NCBI RefSeq assembly: GCF_040869045.1
Contig: NC_090321.1
Span: forward strand, 133,663,689 to 133,727,688
DNA from: Eurosta solidaginis
Lineage: Eukaryota > Arthropoda > Insecta > Diptera > Tephritidae
Length of the DNA stretch: 64,000 nt
Direction: 5' to 3'
Within the stretch, counting starts at the first letter, position 1, and each line of letters opens with the position of its first letter. Shown here piece by piece: positions 9,793-21,841 of the stretch. Under the pieces are notes generated by a model. It saw only the letters and a list, made by a program, of their open reading frames with translations, searched no databases and was not told where the DNA came from. A program made the position numbers and the translations under genes.

Positions 9793-11761
9793 CACGTATT
9801 TCAGAAATGTCGACACAGATTACATCAAAGATGGAAACACAACTGAAAGAGCAAGAGGCGCGTATATCATCAAAACTCGAAGCACGTATGGACGAGGAAA
9901 TAACGCAGTTTGAAGAAAAATTCGAGGCAGAGGTGGATGCGTTGAGAGGTCGTATACGGGATTGCAACTTAATCTGCCGGCTGCTTCAGCGAGTAATACG
10001 AAGGTAAAAACTCCATCTTTTGACGGTTCTGTTCCTTTCCAGGTCTCTAAGCTACAATTTGAGAAGACCGCAGCAGTGAACAACTGGAATGCTGTAGATA
10101 AAGTTGCTGCATTGTTCATGGCGTTGAAAGGGCCTGCAGCTGAGATTTTACAAACCATTCCAGAGGGCGAACGGAACTGTTATGAAGCATTGATGGGCGC
10201 TCTAGAGAGACGATACGGAACTGAGCATAGGAGACAGATATACCAAATGGAGTTGCTGAACCGCTTCCAGAGGCCTGGTGAAACATTGCAAGAGTTTGCG
10301 TCGGATATTTAAAGGCTAGCACATTTAGCGAATGCGGACGCACCCGTGGAATACACTGAAAAGGTAAAAATTCAGAGCTTTATAAATGCCATACGGGATG
10401 TCGAAACAAAGCGAGCTACATACGCAAACCCAAAGCCAACATTCGCAGAAACGGTATCACATGCTCTGATTCAGGAAACAGCCTCGCTTCTGTGTAAGCC
10501 AGTTTTCAAAGCACGCCTTGTGGAAGTAGAAAGGCCAGAGTGGGTAGACGCAATTTTGGAAGCACTGAAGGGATCTCAACAGAAGAATGCCGGAGTTATT
10601 AAATGTTTCAAGTGCGGCACCCCAGGTCACATTGCACGTCATTGCGATCTTGGTCCTAATAGTTCCAACAATGTGGGTGGCCGTAAACGCAAAGCTGGCG
10701 GAAATGAGCAAGAGCGTGTCGGATGTAAAGAACGAAAACTTGCCCCAGCTATTGAATGTCCTGTGATATCTGTGTCGCAAATTGGAAGGAAATCAAGCAG
10801 TCTTACCGTCAGAGGGAATGTGGATGGTAAAGAACGTGTACTGACTGTAGATACGGGCGCATCTCATTCCTTGATTCGATCTGATTTGGTCTACAGGAAA
10901 GTCATTACCTGGAGCAAGGTTGCGTACGGTCACTGGCGAGTATAACCAAGTCCGGGGAGAAGTGATCTGTGAAGTCTTAATTGGGAAGGTCATGGTTTTA
11001 CACAAATTCGTTGTGGCCGAGATTGTTGATGAAGTTATATTGGGAGTGGATTTCTTGGTTGACCATGACATCGAGATCGATATGCAGAGAAGGGTGATGC
11101 GTTATGAGAACCAACATGTGCCACTTAACTTCAGTTTGCGGAAGGGATTCAGTAGTAATCGAGTACTGGTGGAGAAGACTTGACAAAAACCACGGAAGTC
11201 AAAGGCAAAGGTTAATAGGTCGAATGGGCCAAATAAAGCAAAACCAAAAGTATCTGCGAGAGAAAAACTGGCATTGACAAAACCTAAAAGACGCAGGAAA
11301 ACGAAGCAACGAATTTCCGAGAAAGAATGCGAGGGTAGTTTCAAGCCGGAGCGCACTACTGTTGTGAAATGTGGGAACGATACTGATTATGCGAAGCCAA
11401 TCCGTCAAGCGCAAGCTCTACGAATTAGTTCATTGGTCAAGCAACAGAGTGCGAGGGAACGATCCAGGTTAATGAGTAGTAAGACGAAACACAGGTACGA
11501 CAAGGAAAATAATTTGGAAGGTTTCCGGGAGGGAGATTTGGTACTGCTATACAACCCTCACCGACGGAAAGGTATTCCATCCAAATATCGGTGCAGTTGG
11601 GAAGGCCCGTACAGAGTTGTGAAGACGATCACTGATTTCGTCTACCGCATACAAGCAATTGGGAAATCACGAAATAGAAGAGTGGTACATTTGGCGATGC
11701 TAGCAGCGTTTAGATCGAGAGATTTGTCTGATCGGGACGATCAGACTTAGGTAGAGGGCAG
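9793..11761 (+). pseudogene. Array copy 3: gag-protease-integrase C-terminus
   Basis: gag 9807-10945, protease end 10920-11183, integrase C-terminus to 11750. Same peptides and same defects as copies 1 and 2. Confidence 0.88.
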
Positions 11762-12388
11762 TGTTACGAATATTAGCAAAACTAAGGGGTGCTGCTATCT
11801 CTAAGCCGATGCTAAGCAGTGACGCGAATTCACATCAATAATTCAATCATTATATATCTACATAAACGAAACAATAATTGCGTCTACACATATGTACTAT
11901 GTACGTATACGAGCAGCGGAGAGTCAATGCACAAACACATGCATATATCTGAGATACTCCTATAAGTATGCAATGAGGAAAACTATAAAATTGTGCAATT
12001 GTAGTTACAGCTGAGAAGTTTGAGAGCTACTGGACTAGTAGATTCTGGAAGCGCCTAGAAGATGCGATGGTTGAAATCAAAGAGTATAAAAGGCGGCAAT
12101 TGTAGAGGCGCTGGAATTCAGTTTGATTTGAGTTGTCAAGCAGTTTCGACTAAGACGCTATCTAGCGAGCAAGAGCAGTATTATTTTGAATAGTAGAGTT
12201 TCATTTGAGCTATCAATCAGTTTGGTTATTAAGCAAGCTATTCGTTGCACAGTTTGAGTGTTATTGTGAAGTACTTTAATAAAGGCCATTTTGCATTATT
12301 ACAAATTGGAGTTATTTATTCAACAGTTTAGTGATTCGAACTTAGCAGAGGATTGCAAATAAGAGGATTTGCAAGCAAATTCGTGAGA
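11762..12388 (+). repeat. Gypsy-array LTR4 (chimeric)
   Basis: Same chimeric pattern as LTR2 and LTR3, with intact TATA, initiator and poly(A) signal. Confidence 0.9.
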
Positions 12389-14357
12389 CACGTATTTCAG
12401 AAATGTCGACACAGATTACATCAAAGATGGAAACACAACTGAAAGAGCAAGAGGCGCGTATATCATCAAAACTCGAAGCACGTATGGACGAGGAAATAAC
12501 GCAGTTTGAAGAAAAATTCGAGGCAGAGGTGGATGCGTTGAGAGGTCGTATACGGGATTGCAACTTAATCTGCCGGCTGCTTCAGCGAGTAATACGAAGG
12601 TAAAAACTCCATCTTTTGACGGTTCTGTTCCTTTCCAGGTCTCTAAGCTACAATTTGAGAAGACCGCAGCAGTGAACAACTGGAATGCTGTAGATAAAGT
12701 TGCTGCATTGTTCATGGCGTTGAAAGGGCCTGCAGCTGAGATTTTACAAACCATTCCAGAGGGCGAACGGAACTGTTATGAAGCATTGATGGGCGCTCTA
12801 GAGAGACGATACGGAACTGAGCATAGGAGACAGATATACCAAATGGAGTTGCTGAACCGCTTCCAGAGGCCTGGTGAAACATTGCAAGAGTTTGCGTCGG
12901 ATATTTAAAGGCTAGCACATTTAGCGAATGCGGACGCACCCGTGGAATACACTGAAAAGGTAAAAATTCAGAGCTTTATAAATGCCATACGGGATGTCGA
13001 AACAAAGCGAGCTACATACGCAAACCCAAAGCCAACATTCGCAGAAACGGTATCACATGCTCTGATTCAGGAAACAGCCTCGCTTCTGTGTAAGCCAGTT
13101 TTCAAAGCACGCCTTGTGGAAGTAGAAAGGCCAGAGTGGGTAGACGCAATTTTGGAAGCACTGAAGGGATCTCAACAGAAGAATGCCGGAGTTATTAAAT
13201 GTTTCAAGTGCGGCACCCCAGGTCACATTGCACGTCATTGCGATCTTGGTCCTAATAGTTCCAACAATGTGGGTGGCCGTAAACGCAAAGCTGGCGGAAA
13301 TGAGCAAGAGCGTGTCGGATGTAAAGAACGAAAACTTGCCCCAGCTATTGAATGTCCTGTGATATCTGTGTCGCAAATTGGAAGGAAATCAAGCAGTCTT
13401 ACCGTCAGAGGGAATGTGGATGGTAAAGAACGTGTACTGACTGTAGATACGGGCGCATCTCATTCCTTGATTCGATCTGATTTGGTCTACAGGAAAGTCA
13501 TTACCTGGAGCAAGGTTGCGTACGGTCACTGGCGAGTATAACCAAGTCCGGGGAGAAGTGATCTGTGAAGTCTTAATTGGGAAGGTCATGGTTTTACACA
13601 AATTCGTTGTGGCCGAGATTGTTGATGAAGTTATATTGGGAGTGGATTTCTTGGTTGACCATGACATCGAGATCGATATGCAGAGAAGGGTGATGCGTTA
13701 TGAGAACCAACATGTGCCACTTAACTTCAGTTTGCGGAAGGGATTCAGTAGTAATCGAGTACTGGTGGAGAAGACTTGACAAAAACCACGGAAGTCAAAG
13801 GCAAAGGTTAATAGGTCGAATGGGCCAAATAAAGCAAAACCAAAAGTATCTGCGAGAGAAAAACTGGCATTGACAAAACCTAAAAGACGCAGGAAAACGA
13901 AGCAACGAATTTCCGAGAAAGAATGCGAGGGTAGTTTCAAGCCGGAGCGCACTACTGTTGTGAAATGTGGGAACGATACTGATTATGCGAAGCCAATCCG
14001 TCAAGCGCAAGCTCTACGAATTAGTTCATTGGTCAAGCAACAGAGTGCGAGGGAACGATCCAGGTTAATGAGTAGTAAGACGAAACACAGGTACGACAAG
14101 GAAAATAATTTGGAAGGTTTCCGGGAGGGAGATTTGGTACTGCTATACAACCCTCACCGACGGAAAGGTATTCCATCCAAATATCGGTGCAGTTGGGAAG
14201 GCCCGTACAGAGTTGTGAAGACGATCACTGATTTCGTCTACCGCATACAAGCAATTGGGAAATCACGAAATAGAAGAGTGGTACATTTGGCGATGCTAGC
14301 AGCGTTTAGATCGAGAGATTTGTCTGATCGGGACGATCAGACTTAGGTAGAGGGCAG
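12389..14357 (+). pseudogene. Array copy 4: gag-protease-integrase C-terminus
   Basis: gag 12403-13541, protease end 13516-13779, integrase C-terminus to 14346. Same peptides and defects as the other three copies. Confidence 0.88.
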
Positions 14358-14984
14358 TGTTACGAATATTAGCAAAACTAAGGGGTGCTGCTATCTCTAA
14401 GCCGATGCTAAGCAGTGACGCGAATTCACATCAATAATTCAATCATTATATATCTACATAAACGAAACAATAATTGCGTCTACACATATGTACTATGTAC
14501 GTATACGAGCAGCGGAGAGTCAATGCACAAACACATGCATATATCTGAGATACTCCTATAAGTATGCAATGAGGAAAACTATAAAATTGTGCAATTGTAG
14601 TTACAGCTGAGAAGTTTGAGAGCTACTGGACTAGTAGATTCTGGAAGCGCCTAGAAGATGCGAAGGTTGAAATCAAAGAGTATAAAAGGCGGCAATTGTA
14701 GAGGCGCTGGAATTCAGTTTGATTTGAGTTGTCAAGCAGTTTCGACTAAGACGCTATCTAGCGAGCAAGAACAGTATTATTTTGAATAGTAGAGTTTCAT
14801 TTGAGCTATCAATCAATTTGGTTATTAAGCAAGCTATTCGTTGCACAGTTTGAGTGTTATTGTGAAGTACTTTAATGAAGGCCATTTTGCATTATTACAA
14901 ATTGGAGTTATTTATTCAACAGTTTAGTGATTCGAACTTAGCAGAGGATTGCAAATAAGAGGATTTGCAAGTAAATTCGTTACA
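14358..14984 (+). repeat. Gypsy-array LTR5 (3' outer LTR)
   Basis: Complete LTR of 627 bp, TGTTACG to CGTTACA, followed by the ATAT duplication. Private bases lie in the 3' two-thirds (first at 14664), and the poly(A) hexamer is mutated to AATGAA. Confidence 0.92.
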
Positions 14985-15479
14985 ATATGTTCTGATAGCC
15001 TATCCGCAATAAACATGTTAAATAACGCAAACAATAAATCCGATATTGCACTATCGTTTTGATCGATGTTAGCTGACAAAATAGAAATGATATGAATTAT
15101 GTGGGTTCCAGGCCATGTCGGTATCAAAGGCAATGAAGCAGCGGATCAAAGTGATAAGTTGGACGCAAATGAACCATTGATCTCTTCCGAAACAATGCTG
15201 ACGTCAGACTTCAGAAGGCTTATTGCAAATCATCTTGGCGAAACCAAATTGAGTGAATGGCAAAACTTTAATCACCACTATAAAAATTACAACATAAGAG
15301 GAGAAGAACCAGCTTTTCCACAGAAAGTTTTATGCAACGACTTAAAAGCGTTTATACGTCTGCGAAACGGGCACACTACAGTAACTCACAGCCATATAAT
15401 TAAAGGACAAGCACAGCCGCAATGTCCGTTTTGTGCTGCCCGTAAATTGTTTGTAGTCCATCTCCTAGACCAGCGATAG
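14985..15479 (+). pseudogene. I-like LINE RNase H and C-terminus, part downstream of the array
   Basis: The frame resumes with a CSDSLSAINML segment (second catalytic Asp region of a LINE RNase H). After stops it continues as MWVPGHVGIKGNEAAD at 15099-15146, the invariant 'WVPGHxGIxGNExAD' block, then a C-terminal region with a CPFC knuckle near 15420, ending at 15479. It pairs with the fragment at 3400-3969. The LINE shows frame shifts on both sides, so it was probably dead before the array landed. Confidence 0.82.
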
Positions 15480-15803
15480 GCAAAACGGCTCGTATGAGCC
15501 TTTTGCTCATACGGGCACGCTTTGCACATTTAAGTGCTAGGTGAGGGACGATCAAGTGCAGGTATGTGGGGTGAAGAACACAGGAAGAGAATAATATACA
15601 AACACACATAAGATTAATAAAGAGAGAGTATTTGGCCTTATACACTGCTTATTTTGCTTAAGACATATTTAACAGTTACCAAGCTCGAACTGAATTTTAA
15701 AAGTTCTTTTATGATTCAAATCATAAACAAAGCAAGTTTTAAAATTAGAAAAATGATCGCCGTAAATTAAACACACATGCAACACATGCTCCAACAATTT
15801 TTA
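15480..15803. other. LINE 3' flank / AT-rich spacer
   Basis: Probably the 3' untranslated part of the LINE at first, then AT-rich sequence. A perfect hairpin sits at 15492-15518: GCTCGTATGAGC and CTCATACGGG words are inverted relative to each other. Confidence 0.35.
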
Positions 15804-17846
15804 TACTCAGTTGAGCCGAGCTTTAAGTTTGATTGGATAACGGTTGGTTGTACAGGTATAAAGGAATCGAGATAGATATAGACTTCCATATATCAAAATC
15901 ATCAGCATCGAAAAAAAATTTGATTGAGCCATGTCCGTCCGTCCGTCCGTTAACACGATAACTTGAGTAAATTTTAAGGTATCTTGATGAAATTTGGTAT
16001 GTAGGTTCCTGAGCATTCATCTCAGATCGCTATTTAAAATGAACGATATCGGATTATAACCACGCCTACTTTTTCGATATCGAAAATTTCGAAAAACCGA
16101 AATAGTGCGATAATTCATTACCAAAGACAGATAAAGCGATGAAACTTGGTAGGTGAGTCGAACTTATGACGCAGAATAGAAAATTAATAAAATTTTGGAC
16201 AATGGGCGTGGCACCGCCCACTTTTAAAAGAAGGTAATTTAAAAGTTTTGCAAGCTGTAATTTGGCAGTCGTTGAAAATATCATGATGAAATTTGGCAGG
16301 AACGTTACTGCTATTACTATATGTACGCTTAATAAAAATTAGCAAAATCGGAGAAGGACCACGCTCACTTTAAAAAAAAAATTTTTTTTAAAGTAAAATT
16401 TTAACAAAGAATTTAATATCTTTACAGTATATAAGTAAATTATGTCAAAATTCAACTCCAGTAATGATATGATGCAACAAAATACAAAAATAAAAGAAAA
16501 TTTCAAAATGGGCGTGGCTCCGCCCTTTTTCATTTAATTTGTCTAGGATACTTTTAATGCCATAAGTCGAACAAAAATTTACCAATCCTTTTGAAATTTG
16601 GTAGGGGCATATATTTTATGACGATAACTGTTTTCTGTGAAAATGGGCGAAATCGGTTGAAGCCACGCCCAGTTTTTATACACAGTCGTCCGTCTGACCT
16701 TCCGCATGGCCCTTAACACGATAACTTGAGCAAAAATCGACATATCTTTACTGAACTTAGTTCACGTACTTATCTGAACTCAATTTATCTTGGTATAAAA
16801 AATGAACGAAATCCGACTATGACCACGCCTACTTTTTCGATATCGAAAATTACAAAAAATAAAAAAAAATGCGAAAAATACGAAAAAAGGGATGAAACAT
16901 GGTGATTGGATTGGTTTATTGACGCGAAATATAACTTTAGAAAAAACTTTGTAAAATGGTTGTGACACCTACTATATTAAGTAGAAGAAAATGAAAAAGT
17001 TCTGCAGGGGGAAATAAAAACCCCTTGAAAACTTGGCAGGTATTACATATATAAATAAATTAGCGGTATCCAACAGACGATGTTCTGGGTCACCCTGGTC
17101 CACATTTTGGTCGATATTTGGAAAACGCTTTCACATATACAACTACCACCACTCCCTTTTAAAACTCTCATTAATACCTTTAATTTGATACCAATATCGT
17201 ACAAACACATTCTAGAGTCACCCTTGGTCCACTTTTATGGCGATATCTCGAAAAGGCGTCCACCTATAGAACTAAGCCCCACGCCCTTTTAAAATAGTTA
17301 TTAACACCTTTCATTTGATACCCATATCGTACAAACATATTCTAGAGTCACCCCTGGTCCACGTTTATGGCGATATCAAGAAAAGGCGACCACCTATAGA
17401 ACGAAGGCCCACTCGCTTTTAAAAATACTCATTAACACCTTTCGTTTGATACCCATATTGTACAAACGCATTCTGGAGTCACCCCTGGTCCACCTTTATG
17501 GCGATATCTCGAAAAGGCGACCACCTATACAACTACCACCACTCCCTTTTAAAACCCTCATTAATACCTTTAATTTGATACCCATATCGTACAAACACAT
17601 TCTAGAGTCACCCCTGGTCCACCTTTATGGCGATATTTCGAAACAAAGTCCACATATAGAACTAAGGCCCACTCCCTCATAAAATACTCTTTAATGCCTT
17701 TCATTTGATACACGTGTCATACAAACACATTCTAGGGTTACCCTCGGTTCATTTTCCTACATGGTTATTTTCCCTTATGTTGTCACCATAGCTCTCAACT
17801 GAGTATGTAATGTTCGGTTACACCCGAACTTAACCTTCCTTACTTG
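15804..17846. repeat. Long dispersed repeat with subterminal inverted TACTCAGTTGAG
   Basis: The left end carries TATACTCAGTTGAG (about 15803) and the right end carries CTCAACTGAGTATG (about 17793), then a GC-poor end TTCGGTTACACCCGAACTTAACC...CTTACTTG. Inside are repeated blocks: a CCGTCCGT run with TTAACACGATAACTTGAG twice (15934-15967, 16700-16730), GGGCGTGGC with GCCCxCTTTT twice (16203, 16508), and ACGCCTACTTTTTCGATATCG twice (16063, 16827). I know sequences of this style as abundant in flies, from memory only; the class is not certain. No protein is encoded. Confidence 0.7.
17080..17762. repeat. 130-bp tandem sub-repeats, about five units
   Basis: The TCTAGAGTCACCC-type word recurs at 17084, 17211, 17341, 17472, 17601 and 17731, a spacing of 127-131 bp. 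Each unit also has GGTCCACxTTTATGGCGATATC and CATTTGATACCCATATCGTACAAAC words. Units diverge by roughly 10%. Confidence 0.85.
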
Positions 17847-18199
17847 TTGCAGTGTGGATTTAACGATGTATGTATGTGAGCTGACGAAATTTAAAAATTC
17901 CTCCATAATTTGAAATTTATAAATGAAAGCAGTAATGTTTATAATAAAACTGGTAAAATGAATCGTTGTTTATGCGATTGGTACCTTTTTTTATTTGTAA
18001 ACTGATGCATTTCTTTCTAGGCTCACGGCAACATTGCCAAAAAGTCTGAAAAGGGTTTCGTTTTCGCACAATTGTATACAAAACCTGCATTAGTACGCTT
18101 TTCTACTACTACTTCCTCTAATGCTACTACTTTAAAAAAACTTGTTTAAATTCTTTTATGTATATATTGCAAAATTAATCGGCTTGCATATAATTAAAT
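17847..18199. other. Spacer before BEL1
   Basis: AT-rich, no gene or repeat end recognised. Confidence 0.4.
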
Positions 18200-18204
18200 G
18201 TATG

Positions 18205-18536
18205 TGGCTAAGCGCGCGTGACCCACCACACCGGCACGCTGGCAGGTGCAACCCTGCCACCCACTAACACACCACATACTAACACATTCACACACACAAA
18301 TTGTCACACCACACATATACATTCATATATAAAAAAATCACAATTTGTAAACTTCCGAACGCTAAGGTCGATTCGCGCCAACGCAGCTACATTTTGCTAA
18401 ATAAATAATTTTTATACTTTGAAATAATGTTTATACTTTCCTTAAAGTTGGAAACCTTTTCATTTTTTCTGCTAAGGTATGTAAGGTGAGTGGTGCAGTG
18501 GAGTGAACAGTGCAAAAAAGGGCTAAAAATTATCTA
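18205..18536 (+). repeat. BEL1 5' LTR
   Basis: 332 bp, against 308 bp for the 3' LTR; the main difference is an insertion of CA-rich sequence near 18273-18305. Point differences elsewhere suggest an older insertion than the Gypsy array. Confidence 0.9.
18483..18491 (+). promoter_or_regulatory. Splice-donor-like site in BEL1 LTR
   Basis: AAG|GTGAGT is a full consensus 5' splice site, GT at 18486, near the LTR end. The 3' LTR keeps it. A comparable site exists in the LTRs of BEL2 (34196) and BEL3 (55248). Confidence 0.5.
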
Positions 18537-18551
18537 TGGTCCAACAAGCCG
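18537..18551 (+). other. BEL1 primer-binding site candidate
   Basis: TGGTCCAACAAGCCG begins directly after the LTR end; TGG complements a tRNA 3' CCA. I cannot name the tRNA. Confidence 0.6.
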
Positions 18552-20344
18552 TAAAGGCAGTGAAAACAAAAAACAAAAAAAGCCCAAGTGCAAAATAGTT
18601 ACAAGTGCACTAACAAAAAAAAAATACATAAAATACACACACTGAACATAAAAAATGAATAAATCAAAAGAACGGGCGGGGTGCAAAATAATTACAAAAA
18701 CAAAATATACGTGGAAAATCACATAAAATAAAACAAAACAGAACGGGCGCGAAAGCTGCAAAAATATAGAATAAAACATACCTACATATATATGTACATA
18801 CAAACAGGTTGAAACTAAGAAAAAATATATACATTTTACTGCAAAAGTGGGTACACATTAGGGTGATACAAAAACAAACAAAAAATTTTAAAAATTTCCT
18901 CGAGTTAATAAAAAATAAAAACCTAAAACAATTTCGGGCGTGCACTAAACACAACAAATAAACAACCCTACGAAGTAAAACAACAGTATAAACCAAAAAG
19001 CATCAAACAGGAAATTGGTTACCCTCCACGGCCTTAATGGTTCTTTAAACCCACTCTAACCCCTTGATAGATTGCCGTAAGGTGTATCTAACCAATAATA
19101 GAATTGTCTTAGTTGCAAAGAAAAAAAAAAAGCAAATACTTTAAAAATAAATTATTATTCCCTACCGGCTAATGCATTTTTTCTTGTGCTAGCACAATAG
19201 CAAATCAAAAAGACCGCTATAATTGCAAGTATATACTTGCCAATATTATCCCGCAATACCCCTTCGCCTTTCAAAAAAAGAGCTCGAAGTAGGATTGCTT
19301 AACAAAAAAAAAAATATATATATACATATATATAAGTAGGTATAAAAAATAATTGCGGCAAAAAGTAGTATTTGTATTATATTATATACATACATATCAC
19401 ATACTTCTATATTACATATAAAAATATAAATTTATCGTCCCGTTGGTTGCACCCAAAAATTAACATAATATACATATTTTGGCAACCTTATGTATAAACA
19501 TACGTTAGTCCATATTAAAATAATGCATATATAGGTCCATAATAAAGGACAAAAACAAAAACAACAGACCTACTGCTTACTTTTCGTGTTGCTAAGCGCA
19601 ACTTAATTTCTCTAAAATAAAAACAAAAACAAACATTCAAGTATTAACTTGCAAATTTACCCGGCAATACCCCCTCTGCTTATTGTAAAAACTAAATAAG
19701 CAGTAGGCATAAAGAAAAAAAAATCATCACTAACGCACTTTCTGGCCTCCCAAATAAATCATATTATTAAAACATACTTAAAATATTCGCACTAACAAAT
19801 AAACGTTTGGTCAACGACAAAACTACAGTCTACGAAAATAAGGCAATAAAGTTCCTTGCTCTTAAAGCAATAAGAAAATCGAACCAAAACAAAACGTAAT
19901 TTTCTATTGTTCTATTGTTTGCAGTATACAAATAGACAAACACACAAACTTGTATGCAACCACCTCAACAAAGTATACAATTTCACTTATATACATATAA
20001 ATCCGTAGGAAAAATCTGATTTGTTTGCTAGGTAACCCAACCAACATTTGGGTCATAAAAGCATACAAAAAAGTACAAGGAAATATTATTTCGAATAAAA
20101 TCAACTAACCCATACTACATTATTACCGCGTTTTTTTATTAAATACCGATTAGAAAACACACTCGCGAGCAAAATAAAAGCATTAAATATATACATATAT
20201 ATAAACCTATATAAAGTTATATAAATTTATTGAAAACCCAATAAACGAAAACGCGAATAATAAACAACCTCCTCTTAAGCGAAGCAAACTCAATAAAAAA
20301 AGAGGAAACCTACTAATACATCTTTAAATTTATTTCGACAATAA
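18552..20344 (+). other. BEL1 A-rich untranslated leader
   Basis: About 1.8 kb of A-rich plus strand without a conserved ORF. Two places, about 19231-19299 and 19641-19709, share the frame ACTTGC...CCCGGCAATACCCC followed by a hairpin and then GTAGG, with different but self-complementary stems (CTTCG/CGAAG and CTGCTTATT/AATAAGCAG). Confidence 0.6.
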
Positions 20345-20749
20345 ATGTCAACTGACCCTAAAACGCCTCTTTTAATTCCATCAAAAATGGGTGATGAAGA
20401 AAAACCGCAAGGTACCCCTGCAGACGCTACACACGCAAAACAGAGTTTAAAAGCCAAAAAAGGCAAAGACTTTTCAGCTGCAAAATTCATTGCAGAAAAT
20501 GACAGTGTCATAAAATACTGCACTAGATTCTCCTCATTACCTATAGAGGAAAACACGGAATCGGTTCTCGAGGTAAAAGAAAAATTCCTTGAAAGATTTT
20601 GGACACGACTTCAATCTGCGTATGACGCAATTATCGAAACCGACGATTCAGATTTATCCGAAAATGTTAAAGACTCGGCGTATTCAAAATACGAAAACTG
20701 CTTAGACCGATACGAAGAAACAAAGGCTATGATATCCGATCAACTCTAA
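20345..20749 (+). pseudogene. gag: BEL1 gag N-terminal part
   Basis: ATG 20345 opens a 134-codon frame: a charged N-terminus, then a helical domain containing ERFWTRLQSAYDAI and SKYENCLDRYEE, which is the usual start of BEL gag. It stops at 20749, and the DUF1759-like part resumes in another place at about 20836. BEL2 shows the same domain (WERVQSAYDA) near 41950, supporting the start. Confidence 0.8.
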
Positions 20750-20819
20750 AGCCGGTTACTGCACCTACTCCACCTCAACGAGTAGAGCTGCCCCAAATAC
20801 AAAATAACGAAGCAAGTTC

Positions 20820-21640
20820 AGGCATATATCTTAAAGTGCCAGCATGTGATACCGAAGTATTTCATGGGGGTTATGAACAATGGCCGTCCTTCCGGGACAT
20901 GTTCACAGCCGTGTATATAAACCACCCAAAGTTATCACAAGCCCAAAAATTATATCATTTAAGAAATAAAACAAAAGGTCAAGCAGCGGCTATAGTAAAA
21001 CAGTTCGCACTTAATGATGACAATTTTAATCTGGCTCAAAATTCAAAAAGAAACAAGTGAGGAATTTCTTAAATTACAAGCAACAGTTACAAACTATTTA
21101 TCGGTTCTAGCAACCCAAAATTTTCCCACTGAAAGCTGGGACCCCATTTTGGTAAATATTTGTGCTGCGACACTACCAGAAAAATCATTAATTTTATGGG
21201 AGCAATCTCTCTCATCCCGAAAAAAAATGCCCAATGTGGCAACAAATGAAAGATTTCCTCACCACCCAGTTCGAAATGGCAGAACGGGTATATAATAAAG
21301 CAACAAAGCCGAAAAATATGCAAGAAATGCAAAACAAAAGCTTCTTTAAACCCCAAGCCAATAACTATAATTCAAACAATAAGAGAATCAATAGAAACCA
21401 GTCGTTCACTTCAGAACAACGAAGATATCCGTCATTCGAACTGTGCAATGGAGGTCATGTAATAAGATCTTGCGAGAAATTTAAAAACTTGTCAGTAAAT
21501 GAGAGCAATAATCTGGTTAAAACAAAAAACTGTACAAATTGCTTATCTTACGCATTCGCTACAGAATTGTCCGAGTAAATACAGCTGCTCACATTGCCAA
21601 AGGAGACATAATTCGTTGCTTCATAATAACAATTATAATA
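20820..21640 (+). pseudogene. gag: BEL1 gag, DUF1759-type region and zinc knuckles
   Basis: PACDTEVFHGGYEQWPSFRD at about 20838-20897 is the hallmark DUF1759 block. Compared with BEL2 and BEL3, about 30 residues after the NFNLA word are deleted and the frame shifts near 21040. The chain then resumes with the TESWDPILV block at about 21130. A nucleocapsid-like block follows: a CxGGHVIRSC knuckle at about 21445, a CTNCL word, and CSHCQRRHNSLLH at about 21590-21628. Frames change at least three times. Confidence 0.85.
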
Positions 21641-21841
21641 ATAACCAAAATAGCTTTAACGCTAAAAGAACCACAGGACTAGCTGCAACTGCTACGTCTG
21701 AAAATCCCGAAACGGAAAATCCCGAATTTCCAAGAACAATCATGTTGTTCAAAATCTGCCAACATTCAAACGCTTCATTCCGATAATGAAAGCAAAACCT
21801 TATTACCCACAGCAATTGTTTCTATAGAACACCGAGGATAA

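Larger units (their letters stand above)
3970..14988 (+). mobile_element. Tandem array of a deleted Ty3/Gypsy-type retrotransposon (LTR-int x4-LTR)
   Basis: Five LTRs begin at 3974, 6570, 9166, 11762 and 14358, always 2596 bp apart, with four internal regions between them. The outer edges are flanked by a single 4-bp duplication, ATAT at 3970-3973 and 14985-14988, which is the duplication size of Gypsy integrases. LTRs start TGTTACG and the last ends CGTTACA. Internal regions encode gag, zinc knuckle, protease and the integrase C-terminus only: reverse transcriptase, RNase H and the integrase core are missing in all four. The same stops and frameshifts occur in every copy, so decay preceded amplification. 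The element cannot supply its own enzymes. Confidence 0.93.

Noticed and set aside
3974..14984. Possible centromeric-type satellite with a 2.6-kb monomer
   Set aside because: Units have LTRs, promoter, gag, protease and a Gypsy-size target duplication around the whole array, so it is a retrotransposon array.
17080..17762. CRISPR-like regular repeats
   Set aside because: Units are 130 bp, contiguous and diverged, without unique spacers, in a eukaryotic transposon context.
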